Source of the DNA: Typha latifolia
Taxonomy: Eukaryota; Streptophyta; Magnoliopsida; Poales; Typhaceae
Length of the DNA stretch: 64,000 nucleotides
Assembly (NCBI GenBank): GCA_019914945.1
Contig: CM034112.1
Location: 6,394,001-6,458,000, forward strand
Direction of reading: 5' to 3'
A program made the position numbers and the translations under genes. The notes beneath the pieces are model-generated. The model did not search any database and was not told the DNA's origin. It worked only from the letters and a program-made list of their open reading frames with translations. This document shows, piece by piece, positions 54,120-64,000 of the stretch (position 1 is its first letter; the number at the start of each line of letters is the position of its first letter).

Positions 54120-54820
54120 ATCCACCACGCTTCCGCAACCTTGTCCTCAAGGTTTGAAGTTTGTGAAGCGATCTTTGAACTCTGGCTTAAGTTCCTCCAT
54201 GGTATGATCTTCTGCATTGGTTCCCCACATATCTGAAGATATAGGAAATGCTGGTGCTGAAAGAGCAGCAAGCTCAATTGTGTCCGGTTGGCGCGAAAGA
54301 GCATCGGCGGCTCGATTTTCAATCCCCTTTTTGTAGACTAATTTGTAGTCATACCCAAGGAGTTTCGTGACCCACCGTTGTTGGGCTGGGGTGTGCACAC
54401 GTTGCTCCATGAAGTAGGGTAAGCTACGCTGGTCTGTGCGGATAGTAAATCGTTGGCCAATCAAGTAGGGTCGCCATTTGGTGACGGCGTGTAGAATCGC
54501 TAGCATTTCGCGCTAGTAGGTAGATAGCTGTCGCGACGGACATGCGGGTACCGATAGGGTCAGACATTCGCAGGTTCAGCCCCTGGAATGATTTGGATGT
54601 GATGGTTATGACGACGGTTCGGCGGTAGTCCTCGGGGTTCCTTGAAGAGATCCTAAAACTCCTGCACAAGTGGTTGCAATGTCGGCCCTTGCCGCGGTTG
54701 ATTTCCATCCAGCAGCACCCTTCTTCCATTCCTCCGAAATGTCAGTGTGAGGTTTGAGAAATCAAATGTTACGGGCCCCAAGCTTTGAAGCCATTGGGTC
54801 CCCAAAACAATATTGGCACC
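54120..54820 (-). pseudogene. B2 RNase H, RT start and protease end
   Basis: 54147-54506 is RNase H ([57 protein letters not shown]) and then passes, without integrase, to DMWGTNAEDHTMEELKPEF and FTNFKP. The joining text parallels B3 19096-19160 residue by residue. 54535-54820 is the protease end and RT start (GANIVLGTQWLQSLGPVTFD, EPRGLPPNRRHNH, PYRYPHV), in frame with small damage. The RT palm with its catalytic block is absent. Confidence 0.88.
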
Positions 54821-56539
54821 TTACAAGGCCAACGGATAAAGATCCAATGTGAAAGTTTGGCCTTGCACCTTCAATTCTACAGCTCCACAAATAAAATCTT
54901 CTCGCAATGTGGTGCCATCTCCGATTGTCACATCGAACCCTTCCATGGGTTCCGACTCGAGCCCAATCTTCCTAAGGAGCCTCTTGTCAATGAAGTTGTG
55001 GGTGGACCCGGTGTCAATCAAGATTCTCACGGTGGTTTTCTTGACTACCCCGTTTACCCGCAAGGTTTTTGGCGCAGCTGTCCCCGAATAGGCGTGGAGG
55101 GAGATTTCGGCTATCATGTCCTCCACGGGTTGCTCCTCAGTTTCTTCTCCTTGATGTCCAGCCACATCTGCACCTTCAGCTGCAAACTCATCCTCCGCTT
55201 CCTCCAATCCATCGATTAGCATCACCGATCCCATCGGTTTAGCGCAGCGATGCCCGAGTACGAACTTCTCATCACAACGGAAGCATAGGCCCTTGGCTCT
55301 TCTTTCTTCTACTTGGGCTAGGGTGAGTGCTCGTCCCTGACCTCTAGGTGCATACTTCACATTTTAGGATGGCTTCAAGGATGCTCGAGGAGGTACCACT
55401 GTAGCAGCAACCCTTGGTACTCCGATAGTATTTCTCGCCGCTATGTTTGGTTGAGCTTGATTGCGGCTTCCTTGGCTCATCCAACTCTGTTTCAAGTGTA
55501 TCTTCATGGCCCTATGATTGTCTTCTATAAGCACCGCATCTTCGAAGGCCTCCTTTAAGGTTCTAGGCCTTAGAGCCCTCACATTGGCTTGTATGTCACC
55601 CCGCAACCCGAAGATGAAGGTGCTGCAAAGTTGCTGATCCGTCCATGGTGGATGACATCGGCTACTAATCCTCTCAAATTCTTCTTGGTATGACCCAACC
55701 GTGGTCTTTTGCACCGTCTTTGAGAGGAGAGCATCAAAGTCTTCATATCCCGATGCTCCAAATCGCCGTGTGATATCGGCGCAAAATTTAGCCCAAGTTT
55801 CGATAGCCTCAATGGCATTGGCTGCTCGAAACCAATGAAGCGCCGCATCCTCAAGGTGGAAGCTCGCAAGCGTCACCTTGTACTCTTCCGCCGTTCCTTG
55901 GTATGCAAAGAATTGCTCCGCCCTATACAACCAATCGATCGGGTCGCCACCTTTGAACTTGGGGAATTCGAGACGCACGACTTGTCCACGGATGCCATTA
56001 TCTCATTCCGGATCATGTCCTTGTCTAACCGGGGGAGGATGCACCATGAAGGGTTGATGATCCCTCCTTCGGTTTTGATTAACTTGTTGTGGTTCCGGAT
56101 CGTATTGACCCGCCCACGGATCTTGATCTCCAAGGCGGTCTCCATAGTGGTTCACCCGTCGGATGGGTTCACCTGCAACTGGACCTGGTGTAACCATCCT
56201 TGCTTGCCTCTGCCCATAGGGCGGTGGTAGCAGCGGCTCTTGTGGTTGCAAAGGCTGAACCGGTGGCGGTGGGTTCAAGGGGGTGGACTCGCGTCGTGGG
56301 GTCGATGGTGCTTTCCCGTTCGCCCGTAGTTCCCGCATCATCTCCATCATCATCTGGTTGTTGATGGCCAATTGCTCTGAAATAGACCCCAACATGGCTT
56401 GAACGCTAGGTTCTTCCGTATTCTGATTAGATCGGGCAGTTCCACGGGTGGAAGTCCTTGCAATTGTTTCTCCCTCCTCTATTGGGAGAATCTCTTCTTC
56501 ATCATCTCGCCGTGCAGCCATGTATTTGGTTGTCGTCAT
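54821..56539 (-). pseudogene. B2 gag-protease with three point stops
   Basis: The ATG is at 56539 (MTTTKYMAARRDDEEEILP). Compared with B1 the reading is collinear and interrupted only by a TGA after GHDPE (about 56000; B1 has CGA), a TAA after ASLKPS (about 55363; B1 has CAA) and a TAA after LYPLAL (about 54820; B1 has CAA). All three are C-to-T changes. Otherwise capsid, zinc knuckle (CFRCDEKFVLGHRC) and protease (ILIDTGSTHNF) are intact. Confidence 0.92.
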
Positions 56540-56580
56540 TGGAAGCGCTTGTCCGAGGAAAGGTGGCTCTGATACCAGAT

Positions 56581-57418
56581 TGATACAATCTTCTCTTTGG
56601 GGCTAAGGCTCTGATACCAGATTGATACGATCTTCTCTTTGGGGCTAAGGCTCTGATACCAACTTGATACGATCTCGCACGGAATTTTGAAATTAGATCC
56701 CAAAATATGCTGTCGTCGGATCGATGTGAGATTTTGATATGTTGTAGCCTTGTAAAAGAGCTTTCCAACAAATCTAGTTACAGGCGAATCGGAGTTAATG
56801 TGGTGGCACCGGTGAAAAGTGATGGTGGAACGGTTGTGGTTGATGGAAGGATTAGGGCAAGTGTTGGATAGATTGGACGAAGGGGGAGAAGAGGGCCACC
56901 CCTAAGGGACTAAGGAGATTAGCCGGATGAGGGAGGTTAGAAGCGGCGTCACCAGGGATTGAGAGAACGGGAGCGAAGAAGACGAAGGAGGCAAGGCAAA
57001 ACTCAATCTCAATAATCAATACCAATTTTGGTTGCCCTACACATCCTTTTATAGGCTAACCAACAACTCACATTAACCCTAAAACACAATTTTCGCCGAC
57101 CGCGTTCGAACTCGCCCGACCGCGTTCGAACGCACCGAATTAGCTCTTCTGGACTTGCGAACGTGATGCAGGCGTTCGAACGCGTGATCGAACGCGCCTG
57201 TCGGTATTTGCGAACGCGATGCAGGCGTTCACAGTACATTCTCTTCACCACGTTCACAACCCCGTTCACAAACCGCATTCGAACTCACTCCACCCGCGTT
57301 CAAACGCGACTTACAGAAAACTTATTTTAATGGAAATTAAACACTAAAACATGAAATAAAAACACTCCTAAAGTGAATCCATGCTCGAGACGACGTCGGT
57401 GAAGTCCGAATCGTATCA
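56581..57418 (-). repeat. 5' LTR of B2
   Basis: It is 838 bases, shorter than the 3' LTR because about 120 bases are lost at a short GTTA repeat near 56795. It has two 42-base PBS-like units (56581-56664). The primer site complement ggctctgatacca lies at 56564-56576, between LTR and gag. TATA box complement at 57045-57053. U3 is rich in CGTTCGAACG. Confidence 0.92.
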
Positions 57419-57423
57419 GAATG

Positions 57424-58461
57424 CCATCAAGCCGCACATCTTTGTTTCCTTGTTTAAATTTCATCCACATGCTCTAGAAAATCAAATGTGGCGAGTCTCA
57501 AACTCTGTAACCATTGCTCCTCGCAACACTAACGGATAAAAGTCCACAATGATGTTGTGTCCTAGCACCCGTATACCGTCCTGACGACACAAGCTCTTTG
57601 CCTTAAGCTTCATGCCATCTCCAATAGCAACGTCAAACATACAATGGTCAGTTCAGCTCCAAGCCCAATGTCCTCACTAACATCTTATCTAGAAAGTTGT
57701 ATGTACTCTCCCAATCGATGAGGATATGCACACAATGCTTTCTAATGAGTCCATCTACCTACAATGTCCCGAATATGCATGCATCGATATTTCAGCTTGG
57801 ATAACTTCCTCTGCACCCTCCTCACAATGACTACTAACTCTTTCAAATTCTACTTGGTACTCCAATAAAGTCATCCTCTAAACCATCTTGCTTAATGTGG
57901 CAACAAAATCTTCATATGTCATTCTCCCCCGAATAGCATTGTTAGGTTCGTGAAAGGTCCTTAGTTCAGGTCTGAACCTTTGTGCATGTTGATCTCCTTC
58001 TCTAAATCCTCGAGCACGTTCATCACCATCTATGAAGAGATCAATCTCATCCTCAAAGTGTCAATTCTCCTCATCGACGAAGCGCACCGGTGCCACATGC
58101 CTCTCGGCTTCCACTACCACTAGTCTTGGGTTTGTATCGGAGGTGGGGGATAATGTGTAGGCATAGGTAAAAGTGGATTATTGACACTCACATGTCACGC
58201 CTTGACTTGTGGAGTATCGGTTTGATGTGGTCCCACTGTTGGTCCTTCTTGAGGCACCGATCTTCATCAAGGAGATGACGAAGCCGATCGGTTTATGACA
58301 TATTATTTTAAAGCATTATGATCATTCTGCATTGCGTCAACTCTATGCAGCAATGTTTGGAATATGCCCCTAAGTTCATCCGCCAAGCCCATGTTCACAC
58401 CCATGGACGTTGGTTGACTCGGTCCTGCCGTGGTCGCTCCAAGGGAATCGGCCTCATGGTT
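57424..58461 (-). pseudogene. A-g protease and gag remnant
   Basis: Continuation of A-g after B2. 57424-57800 is protease and its flank in broken frames. 57800-58461 is gag with a large central deletion: the capsid end near 57850 is joined close to the N-terminal part (complement of MGLADELRGMFQTLLHRVDA-like text near 58360). It ends at GPSQPTSMG-type DNA near 58440, short of the start codon. Confidence 0.75.
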
Positions 58462-59256
58462 GGTTGGACGGAGTTTTTTAGATTATAGGGGACTCGATTG
58501 AACTTCAGTTTGGCCTACCATCCATAGACGGACGGACAAACCGAGATGGTCAATTGAGGCATTGGGCAGTACTTGAGGTGCTTTGATGGAGAGATGCCGA
58601 GACGATGGTTAGAGTTTTTACCGTGGACGGAGTGGTCTTACAACATTGATAACCATAGCAGTATTGACATGACTCCATTTGAGGCGGTGTATGGACACAT
58701 GGCTCCGACATTACGTGCTTATAACCAAGTGGCCTCTGCAGATCGGACAGAATTGGACTTAGCTTTAATGGTTAGAGACACCACATTGAGGAAGTTGCGT
58801 GCCCATCTTAAACTTGCTCAAAACTGCATGAAGCAAGTTTATGATCATAGCCATCAGGAGCAGGAGTTCAACATTGGCAGTTGGGTGTTTGTGAGGGTAC
58901 AACCGTATGGATAGATGACCTTGCATCCGATGCATAACCAAAAGTTAGAGCGTATCGGTCCGGTTGCATATCGTTTCGAGCTGTCGGAGGGGTCGAGAGT
59001 GCATCCTATCTTCCATGTTGTATTGCTGAGAGAGCAGATTGGTGATCATGAGTTCATTAGATCAGCCCTACTGGAGCCATTGGAGGAGATAGAGATCGTA
59101 AAGCCAATTGGAGTACTTGCTAGGTGCCAACGATGTTTTGGTATGAGATTAGAGATGGAGATTCTAGTTGAGTGGTTTGGCAAGCCATCTAATGAGGCTA
59201 CGTGGGAGTTGGAGACGGACATCTTAGATCATTTTCCCGACTTTACACCTTGAGGG
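58462..59256 (+). pseudogene. A-i integrase core end, tail and chromodomain
   Basis: 58573-58914 reads RCFDGEMPRRWLEFLPW, FEAVYGHMAPTLRAYN, QNCMKQVYDHSHQEQEF, VFVRVQPYG and stops at a TAG. The same frame goes on at 58915-59253 with QKLERIGPVAYRFELSEGS, LLEPLEEIEIVKPIGVLAR and the chromodomain LVEWFGKPSNEATWELETDI, ending DFTP. Upstream, 58462-58572 has the TDGQTEMVN catalytic Glu region with stops. It is truncated on the left at the A-g junction. Confidence 0.85.
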
Positions 59257-59280
59257 TAAGGTGGGGGAAGCGTGGTGGGC

Positions 59281-60092
59281 TGATACACCTTATTAGAGTC
59301 TTTTCTTATTGCACTAGTTGTTCATTTTTATTAAAATAAAATTTCTTATAGGTCGCGTTTGGACGCGGAAGGGGTTGTGTTCGAACGCCCTTGCGAACGC
59401 CTACATCAGGTTCACAAAAACAAAGAATATGAAATGCACGTTCGAACGTCTGCATCGCGTTCGCATTGACAGAGAACGCTTTTTGTGCGTTTGAATGGGA
59501 TCGGACGCGATTCGAGCGTGATCGGCGGGATTCCACTAGGATTAGGGTTAGTTATTATTATTAGGGCTTGTTGGCTAGCCTCTATAAAGGTGTGGATGGC
59601 AGCCAAAATTATTATGCTATTGGAATATTGGTTTCTTGCCTCTCTATCTGCTCTCTACCCTAATCTCCCTCCTCCCTCTTCACCAACATACCACCTCTAC
59701 CGTTGGCAAGGTATCTCCTAACTTCTAATCTCCCTCGTCTGTCGAGTCCTCCCTCTTCTTTAGGATCTCAACCACTTCTTTCTCTTCATCTTTATCCCTT
59801 AAACAGCATCCACCATCCACCGTCATCTCCATTATCATCCCTAACCCTAACTTCCACTCCACCCGTCACCACCACCATCATCCGCAATATATCCTATTTT
59901 CGTCCCAATTTCAGTTTGAATCTATGAAGGGTGTAAATACAAAAAATGTAGATTAGAGAGTTATGGATCAATTCCACTTGGTTTGTAATTTGCTGACTAC
60001 GGGAGAATATTTTGTGAATATTTTCCCTTCATTGCACGGAATGCTTCCTACAATAAATCTAGATCTTGAAAAAATTGTTCCTTAACCTATCA
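59281..60092 (+). repeat. 3' LTR of A-i
   Basis: It starts TGATACACC right after the purine tract (gtgggggaagcgtggtgggc) and ends AACCTATCA. U3 motifs lie at 59355-59520 (partly decayed) and a TATA box near 59582. It has no PBS-like array at its end. On its right, minus-strand integrase DNA of A-j starts at once. Confidence 0.88.
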
Positions 60093-61468
60093 AAGACATG
60101 GAACACAGTGTGTACTCTAGACTCCTCTGGTAGCTCAAGCTTGTAGGCAACTGGTCCAACATGCTCACAAACTTAAAATGGACCAAAAAATTAGAATGCC
60201 AATTTTGGTTCTAAATAGAGTGCAAGGTGATTTGATGATAGGGCCAAGCTCGTCGTACATACACCATGTCTCCCACTCTAAATTCCTTCTTGCGATGATG
60301 CTGATCATACATTTGTTTCATCCGATTCTGGGCTGCTCTCGTAGGCATCTACAACCTCCTAAGAGTAGCATCATGATCCATCAATGCCATATCAACCTCA
60401 GTCCGTTCCAACAAAGCCGCCTAATCATACCCCCGTAACACCGGTACCGCCCATCCATATACTACCTCAAATGGGGTCATGATGGTGCTGCTGTGATGAG
60501 AAGTATTATACAACTACTCAGCCCATGGAAGATACTCCAACCAGCGTTTAGGATGATCACCCACAAAACATCGAAGGTATTGCTCAATTCCTCGATTAAC
60601 AACCACTGTTTGCCCGTCGGTTTGCAGGTGATATGCCAAGCTCAAGTTCAATTTTGTGCCCTACAACCTTAAGAATTTAGTCCAAGACTCACTAATAACT
60701 ATTTGATCATGATCCGAAATAATTGAGTTAGACATTCTATGAAGTTTGGCAACATTTTGGATGAAGAAACATTCGGCTACTGATTTGGCGAAAAAAGGGT
60801 GCGCCAAGGCTGAGAAATAAGCGTATTTACTCAACATGTCCACCACCACAAAGATAACCGAATACCCGCACCAGTAGTAACCCCTCTATGAAATCCATAG
60901 AGATGTCCTCCCAAACACAATCGGATATCGACAAGGGTTGTAGAAGTCCAACCGGCTTCAAAGTCTCCGTCTTTGCTCGTTCACACGTCTTGCATGCCCT
61001 CACGTGTGCCTTGACATCCTTCTTCATTCTAGCCTAGGTACAGCTATAAGATAGCCTCTTGTAAGTCCTTAGAACACCTTCATGACCTACTTCAGGAGTG
61101 TTGTAGAAGTGTTCTAGCAGTTTAGACCGCAACGACGCATCCATGGGCACTTGGATCCACCTGTGGTCAAGTAATAAACCGTCTATGTCCTCCATCTCGC
61201 GATGGTGCTTCAAATCAGCTCGAATCTCCTACAATAACCCCTTATGCACGGGTTAGTAACACTTGTGCTCCTCAACTACTCAAGGAAAGGAAAAGAAGGA
61301 ATGGACAAAGTTGCCAATTCAGCTCCAATCGACTAGCATGAAAGAGCATCCCCCACTCGATTCTCCATTCCCTTTTTGTATTGCATCTCATAGTCATACC
61401 CAAAATCTTTGTCACCCACCGCTAGTGTGTCGGTGTGTGTATCCACTGGCTTATAAAATATGCCAAAC
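60093..61468 (-). pseudogene. A-j divergent gypsy pol fragment (integrase to RNase H)
   Basis: On the minus strand it shows integrase tail (complement of KLELPEESRVHTVFHV-like text), integrase core (60661-60849, VVDMLSKYAYFSALAHPF), zinc domain (60827-61027, HVRACKTCERAKTETLKPV) and RNase H end (to about 61440). Frames are broken. The wording differs from all other RL-A copies (for example [18 protein letters not shown]), so this is a separate sublineage. It is interrupted by A-k at 61469. Confidence 0.78.
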
Positions 61469-62306
61469 TTATACACTTAGTTAGAGTCTTTTCATATTGC
61501 ATTAGTTATTTGTTTTCATTAAAATAAATTTTTTGTAGGTCGTGTTCGAATGCGGTTGGGGGCGGGTTCGAACGCCTTTGCAAATGCCTACATTAGGTTC
61601 GCAAAAATAGAGAATGTGAAAAGCATGTTTCAATGCGGTCAGGTGCGTTCGAAAGTCTGCATCACATTTGTATCGATAGAGAACGTCTTTTGTGCATTCG
61701 AACGCAATTAGGCACGTTCGAACGCGATCGGCGGGAGTCCACTAGAATTAGGGTTAATAAATGTTATTTTGGTTTGTTGGCTAGCTTCTATAAAAGTGTG
61801 GATGGCAGCAAAAATTATTATGCTATTGGAATATTGGTTTCTTGCCTCTCTATCTTCTCTCTTGTCTATCTACCATAATCTTCCCCCTTCCTCTTCACCA
61901 ACCTACCACCTCTACCATTGGCAAGTTCTCTCCTAACTTCTAATCTCCTTCGTTTGTCAAACCCTCCCTCTTCTTTGGGATGTTACTACTTCTTCCCCTT
62001 CGTCTTTATTGTCTAAACTACATCAACCATCCACCCTCATCTCTATTCTCATCCATAACCGTAGCATCCACTCCACCCGTCAACACAACCATTATACGCA
62101 CTAAATCATATTTTTGTCCTAGTTGAAATTCGAATCTGCAAAGGGCATAAATACAAAACACGTAGATCCGGGAGTTACGGATAGATTCCACTTCGTTTCA
62201 TAATTTTCTTACTAATTAGAATATTTTGAGAATATTTTTCCTCAGTTGTGCGGATTGCTTCCTACAATAAATCCAGATCTTGAAGGAGTTATTTCGTAAC
62301 CTATCA
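61469..62306 (+). repeat. 5' LTR of A-k
   Basis: It starts TTATACACTTAG (decayed TGATACAC) and ends CCTATCA. U3 has CGTTCGAACG motifs (61545-61730). TATA box TATAAAAG at 61799-61806. It has no PBS-like array: one primer site follows directly. Confidence 0.85.
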
Positions 62307-62343
62307 TTGGTATTAGAGCCAGACAAACCTCCGACCTTCATTA

Positions 62344-62905
62344 ATGGTGGAAACAAGGATGATGGCATCAACAAGAAGATCAATAGAGAATACACCGACA
62401 AGGGAAGACTCAATCCATGATAACCCTAACCATGAGACCTATTCCTTTGGGGTGACCACGGCAGGACTGAGTCAACCAACGTCCATGGGTGTGAACATGG
62501 GCTTGGCGGATGAACTTAGAGGCATGTTCCAAACATTGCTGCATAGAGTTGACGCAATGCTGAATTATCATAATACTTTAAAGAAATATGTCATGAACTG
62601 ATCTGCTTTGTCATCTCCTCGACGAAGATCGGTGCCGCAAGAAGGACCAGCGGTAGGAACACACCAAACGATACCCCCACATGTCCAGGTGCAACATGTC
62701 AATGTCAATGATCCTTTTTTTACCTATTCTTACACATCATCAACCACCTTCGATCCACAACCCAAGACCGACGGTGGTGGAATCCGAGAGGTGTGCAACA
62801 CCGGTGCGCTTCGTTGAAGAAGAGGATTGGCACATAGAGGATGATATTGATCTCTTTGGAGATGGTGATTGGTGTGCTTGAGGATATAGAGAAGGAGATC
62901 AACAA
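62344..62905 (+). pseudogene. A-k gag N-terminal part
   Basis: The first ATG (62344, MVETRMMASTRRSIEN) matches A-a; a second ATG at 62359 fits A-b and A-c. The frame is open to 62601 (KKYVMN, then TGA), then continues with SSPRRRSVPQEGPAVG in a frame to 62817, then decays. It resumes after the solo LTR at 63862-64000 (gag core, complement to none). No full product. Confidence 0.8.
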
Positions 62906-63856
62906 TGATACGATCTCTCCTTTAGGGCTAAAGATCGATCTTTTCTAATTCTCAAATCTGGACTAGATCTTGCACGGAACTTTGAAATAAGATCCCGAAA
63001 TATTCCGCTGTCGGATCGACGTGAAATTTTGATATGTGTTAGGCCCGGAAAAGAGTTTTCCAACAAATCAAGTTTCAGGCGAATCGGAGTTGGGGATCTC
63101 GAGATATCGTTCGTTTAGTGGACGAACATCAGGATGCTCTGTTTTGGATCCGTGGATGGAGGCACGAGATCCTAGGTAATGGTGGATGGTGGTGGACCGG
63201 CGTTAATGGGGTGGCACTGGTGAAAAGTGATGGTGGAAGGGTTGTGGTTGATGGAAGGATTAGGGCAAGTGTTGGATAGATTGGACGAAGGGGGAGAAGA
63301 GGGCCACCCCTAAGGGACTAGGGTGATTAGCCGGACGAGGGAGGTTAGAAGCGGCGTCGCCGGGGATTGAGAGAACGGGAGCGAAGAAGACGAAGGAGGC
63401 AAGGCAAAACTCAATCTCAATAATCAAATAATTTTGGTTGCCCTACACATCCTTTTATAGACTAACCAACAACTCACATTAACCCTAAAACACAATTTTC
63501 GCCGACCGCATTCGAACTCGCCCGACCGCGTTCGAACGCACTGAGTTCGCTCTTCTGGATTTGCGAACGCGATGCAGACGTTCGAACGCGCAATCGAACG
63601 CGCCTGTCGATATTTGCGAACGCGATGCAGGCGTTCACAGTGCATTGGAACGCACCGTATTCGAACGCACAGTACATTCTCTTCACCACGTTCACAACCC
63701 CGTTCACAAACCGCGTTCGAACTCACTCCACCCGCGTTCGAACGCGACTTACAGAAAACTTATTTTAATGGAAATTAAACACTAAAACATGAAATAAAAA
63801 CACTCATAAAGTGAATCCATGCTCGAGACGACGTCGGTGAAGTCTGAATCGTATCA
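62906..63856 (-). mobile_element. Solo RL-B LTR in A-k gag
   Basis: On the plus strand it runs from TGATACGATCTCTCC to GAATCGTATCA, with perfect target duplications AACAA at 62901-62905 and 63857-63861. It is 951 bases. U3 (63500-63740) is very dense in CGTTCGAACG. It has no 42-base units at its end, unlike B1 and B2. The palindromes create mirror open frames on both strands. Confidence 0.93.
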
Positions 63857-64000
63857 AACAAGCACAAAGGTTTAGACATAAATCAAGAATCTTTCGCAAA
63901 CCCAACAATGCTATCTGAGGGAGAACTACACGCTTTGACTTCCCAAAATTCCAAGGCAGTGATTCGACGAATTGGGTATTTCAAGTTGAACAATACTTTG

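Larger units (their letters stand above)
53188..57418 (-). mobile_element. RL-B element B2: complete LTR pair, lacking RT palm and integrase
   Basis: It is a 4231-base element with perfect target duplications GAATG (53183-53187 and 57419-57423). On the minus strand it has a 5' LTR (56581-57418), primer site, gag (from 56539), protease, the first RT residues, then RNase H (54506 down), a chromodomain end, purine tract and 3' LTR (53188-54119). Two deletions shape it: RT from PYRYPHV to RQLSTY, and RNase H end to chromodomain end. The second is shared with B3. Similarity to B1 gag is very high. Confidence 0.93.
48964..58461 (-). mobile_element. RL-A element A-g, carrying solo LTR A-h and element B2
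   Basis: On the minus strand it has a 3' LTR (48964-49817), integrase pieces (49818-50536), a gap for A-h (50542-51474), integrase zinc domain through RT and protease start (51480-53182), a gap for B2 (53188-57418), and protease and gag (57424-58461). The 5' LTR is missing: gag ends at about 58461, where plus-strand A-i integrase starts. Both insertions are proven by target duplications (ACCCT; GAATG). Confidence 0.85.
61469..64000 (+). mobile_element. RL-A element A-k, runs off the window
   Basis: It has a plus-strand 5' LTR (61469-62306), a primer site (TTGGTATTAGAGCC, 62307-62320) and gag from 62344, interrupted by a solo RL-B LTR (62906-63856) and resumed at 63862 to the window end. It was inserted into A-j (left target bases CAAAC, 61464-61468). 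Confidence 0.85.

Overview
The window reads as nuclear intergenic or heterochromatic DNA of a flowering plant. It is packed with nested, decayed LTR retrotransposons. I see no intact host gene, no rRNA or tRNA gene and nothing bacterial. Plant origin follows from Ty3/gypsy chromoviruses (a chromodomain tail after integrase, closest in my judgement to the Reina type), a SIRE/Maximus-like Ty1/copia element, and primer binding sites matching plant initiator tRNA-Met (TGGTATCAGAGC).

Family names used here. RL-A: gypsy, LTR of about 0.75-0.93 kb, termini TGATA...TATCA. RL-B: a related gypsy, LTR of about 0.9-1.0 kb starting TGATACGATTCGG. C: a 3.5 kb non-coding LTR-like unit, termini TGTAA...TTACA. 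D: a SIRE-like copia. E: an alternative U3 sequence found in two LTRs.

Layout. 1-16538 is RL-A element A-a (minus). It is split at 1167-12876 by RL-A element A-b (plus, target duplication CACGT/CATGT), which itself carries C1 (1183-4688) in its 5' LTR and copia D (6910 to about 12144) inside. 16539-17690 holds decayed LTR-like DNA. 17691-21029 is RL-B copy B3 (RT-RNase H, no integrase), with another solo RL-B LTR inside its LTR. 21030-25727 holds a broken RL-B pol piece (B4), solo or partial LTRs and unclassified AT-rich DNA. 25728-38856 is RL-A element A-c (plus), broken by A-d (minus), which is broken by RL-B element B1 (31529-37372). 38857-43015 is A-e and A-f; 43016-45198 is C2, an inverted partial copy of C1. 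45199 to about 48760 is B5, an RL-B element whose interior is about 2 kb of foreign DNA including a WW-domain piece like that of plant DEAD-box RNA helicases. 48964-58461 is A-g (minus), with solo LTR A-h and RL-B element B2 (53188-57418) inserted. 58462-64000 holds A-i, the divergent A-j and A-k, the last with a solo RL-B LTR in its gag.

How the pieces work together. No copy can transpose on its own, but the RL-B copies are defective in complementary ways. B1 keeps gag, protease and an open 456-codon integrase but has lost RT and RNase H. B2 and B3 keep RNase H or RT and share the same integrase deletion. B5 has replaced its interior with foreign sequence. This suggests deletion derivatives mobilised in trans. 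Two further signals stand out: tandem primer-binding-site-like repeats have become part of the LTR ends in both gypsy families, and the palindrome CGTTCGAACG recurs in the U3 of RL-A, RL-B and the unrelated copia D.
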